Of a stretch of 64,000 bases of DNA, positions 62,300 to 64,000 are shown piece by piece; the first letter of the stretch is position 1; each line of letters begins with the position of its first letter. Under the pieces are notes generated by a model, which did not search any database, was not told where the DNA came from, and saw nothing but the letters and a program-made list of their open reading frames with translations. Both the position numbers and the translations under genes were made by a program. Source of the stretch: Larus michahellis (taxonomy: Eukaryota; Chordata; Aves; Charadriiformes; Laridae); contig NC_133917.1 of NCBI RefSeq assembly GCF_964199755.1, forward strand, positions 3,107,501-3,171,500, in the 5' to 3' direction.

Positions 62300-64000
62300 G
62301 AATAAAACAAACTTTTAATAATGTACAGCAGAAATCGACAGCCTCGTTTTTATATTAAACAAAAGATTTCCTATATTACATTGTATTTACATTTGCATAC
62401 TGAAGAGGTAAAGTGTCTAAGTGGCTATTTTACAGTCCGTTTCTAATAAAATATACAAAACCAAACAAATAAAAGGGGCAGATAAGTACCAAGAGATCTG
62501 TTCTGAAGCCAGCGTACCACGGGTTCACCCTGCGCCACAGACGAGAAGCACGAGCTCCGACCCTCCGCCTCTCCCCAGCACCATTCGCCCCCCAGCACCC
62601 CACATCCCCCCCCTCCTCGTCCCCAGCTGCGACGGTGGCCTCTTCTCCTCAACTGCCCGTAATGGGGCATTTTTCCCCGGCTGCTGCCGCCACCTCGGAG
62701 CCGGGCACATTCCTACGTTTGCTACTGGTCAGCTACGGACGCACTGCACCTCCCCGGCACAGGGTTGCATGAAAAGTGCTGTGTAAATGCTACATAGTCA
62801 GCGTTCCTACCACGGATCCTCCTCGGTTTTGACTGCCTGGCGATGGCGTCTCTCTACTCAATGAGGCTTCTCTCTTATAGGGGATTCCCTGTCGTCCTGC
62901 CCTCACCCCTTCGGACCTTCTCCGGCCCGAAACCGCTCCGCTCGGCCGTTTGGTTTAGCGCTGAGGCAGATGCGTGTGTGGCTACAGTTGGAGGGGCAGG
63001 GGGAGCGAGTCAGTGCAAGTCACGTAGCTGACAGCGTCCTCGTGGAGACCCCGCGCCGTTAACGGGGACGGGAGACTCGTACTGGGAAACCGGAGCCCGC
63101 AGCGCCGGCGGGGCGGGGGGAGCGCGCGGCAGACGTACCTACCGGCGTGATGGGCTTTCCTATGGCAGTTTATGTCACAGTCGTTAAGAATTTGTCCCCA
63201 ACCCGACAGGGTCCTGTCAGAGCAGCTGGAGAGTCTGTAGGGTGAAGCGCCCACCACCTCGGTTTCTAAACACAGAAGGGTTCGGTTAAGGGACGTACGG
63301 TTCTGCGGACACATGGGAACCTGGGGCTGAGATCCGAGGCTGGACAAAGGGGGAAGGGAAGGGAAAGCCGGACGCTGATGAGGCGTACACTGCTCCCACC
63401 TCGGCGCCGCACTGTCCCACCCCAAACTCCACGGGCGGAGGCAAAATGGCTCCAAACACGAGGCAAAGACACAACTCCTCACTTTACACAACGTCACAGA
63501 CAGGTAGGGAGTCTCGTAGGGAGTCTCGGGGAAGACGGACACACGGACGGATACACAGACAGCAAGAACAGAGTGTTTCAAAAAAAAAAAAAAAAAAAAA
63601 AAAAAGAAAAAAAGAAACAAACCCAAAAGTTAACCCCGGCGCCCGGAGCAGAGATGAAACCTCACCTTACAGAGCAGGCGCAAGGTTTGAGTAGAAACAG
63701 TTCCAGTGTAAATCGAGCTGTGTGCATTCGTTGGTTGTTCATTTTTTTTTTTTTTTTTTTGCAGCGATTTCTTTACAAACAAACAGGTCAAGAGGTAATA
63801 ATCATAGATTGTTTTTCTTCTCTTATAAAGAATTAACAATATTAAAAAAAGTTAAAATCCAGACCCTCCCATAAAATAATAATAATAATTAAAAAAAAAA
63901 TAAAATCAAAACTACTCCAGTTAAAATTTATGGCTTCAGAGTTATACACCGTAGATACTGACCTAACCACCAAACAACCGGCACTTCCCAGATTGCCTTT
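62300..64000 (-). other. Probable 3' UTR of a minus-strand gene, likely ACVR1B
   Basis: Base composition changes sharply to A/T-rich at about 62,300. A minus-strand ATTAAA at 62319-62314, within an ACATTATTAAAAGTTTG context, marks a likely transcript end. The stretch then holds A/T-rich blocks (62,340-62,470; 63,840-63,960) and long A and T runs (63,580-63,605; 63,743-63,762), but no coding exon. In human, ACVR1B lies next to TAMALIN in the same orientation, which makes its long 3' UTR the best candidate. The gene body would lie beyond the window. Confidence 0.5.

Noticed and set aside
63580-63762. Long A and T runs as traces of a retrotransposed copy
   Set aside because: No adjacent coding remnant or target-site duplication is visible. 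They fit an A/T-rich 3' UTR.

Overview
This is vertebrate nuclear DNA, most likely a bird microchromosome. The evidence is very high GC, dense CpG-island promoters, introns often near 100 bp, many intronic minisatellites, long G and C runs, and almost no interspersed repeats. All recognisable genes are orthologues of genes on human 12q13. Species cannot be fixed from the sequence alone. No retrovirus, LTR element or other virus-like element was recognised.

Layout, left to right: KANSL2 (+, entered mid-gene, to about 9.4 kb); NCKAP5L (+, about 10.0-18.4 kb); TMBIM6 (-, 18.5-22.5 kb); FMNL3 (+, 22.9 to about 40.2 kb); a 70-residue single-pass membrane protein gene (-, 41.1-41.3 kb); ATG101 (-, 42.3-43.7 kb); NR4A1 (-, 46.1-51.7 kb, with a likely distal promoter near 54.1 kb); TAMALIN (-, 56.0-60.3 kb); and an A/T-rich right edge (62.3-64.0 kb) that looks like the 3' UTR of a further minus-strand gene, probably ACVR1B by synteny. 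I rebuilt the exons from splice sites, reading phase and family sequence. Within each gene the exon lengths sum to an intact frame.

The genes are housekeeping or signalling genes rather than one pathway: chromatin (KANSL2), centrosome and microtubule ends (NCKAP5L), ER calcium and stress (TMBIM6), actin (FMNL3), autophagy initiation (ATG101), an immediate-early nuclear receptor (NR4A1) and receptor trafficking (TAMALIN). NCKAP5L-TMBIM6-FMNL3 and ATG101-NR4A1-TAMALIN are two blocks also found in human. Their joining to each other and to KANSL2 is a rearranged order.

The best non-coding signals are: a textbook U12-type intron in KANSL2 that carries one of two near-identical H/ACA snoRNAs; a CCAAT-rich bidirectional promoter between TMBIM6 and FMNL3; a compact NR4A1 promoter with AP-1-like and MEF2 sites; a perfect 22-bp inverted repeat in FMNL3 intron 1; and a different minisatellite in almost every large FMNL3 intron. 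I did not find convincing evidence of a wholly new biological system. Most novelty here is regulatory, in splicing, or in repeats.
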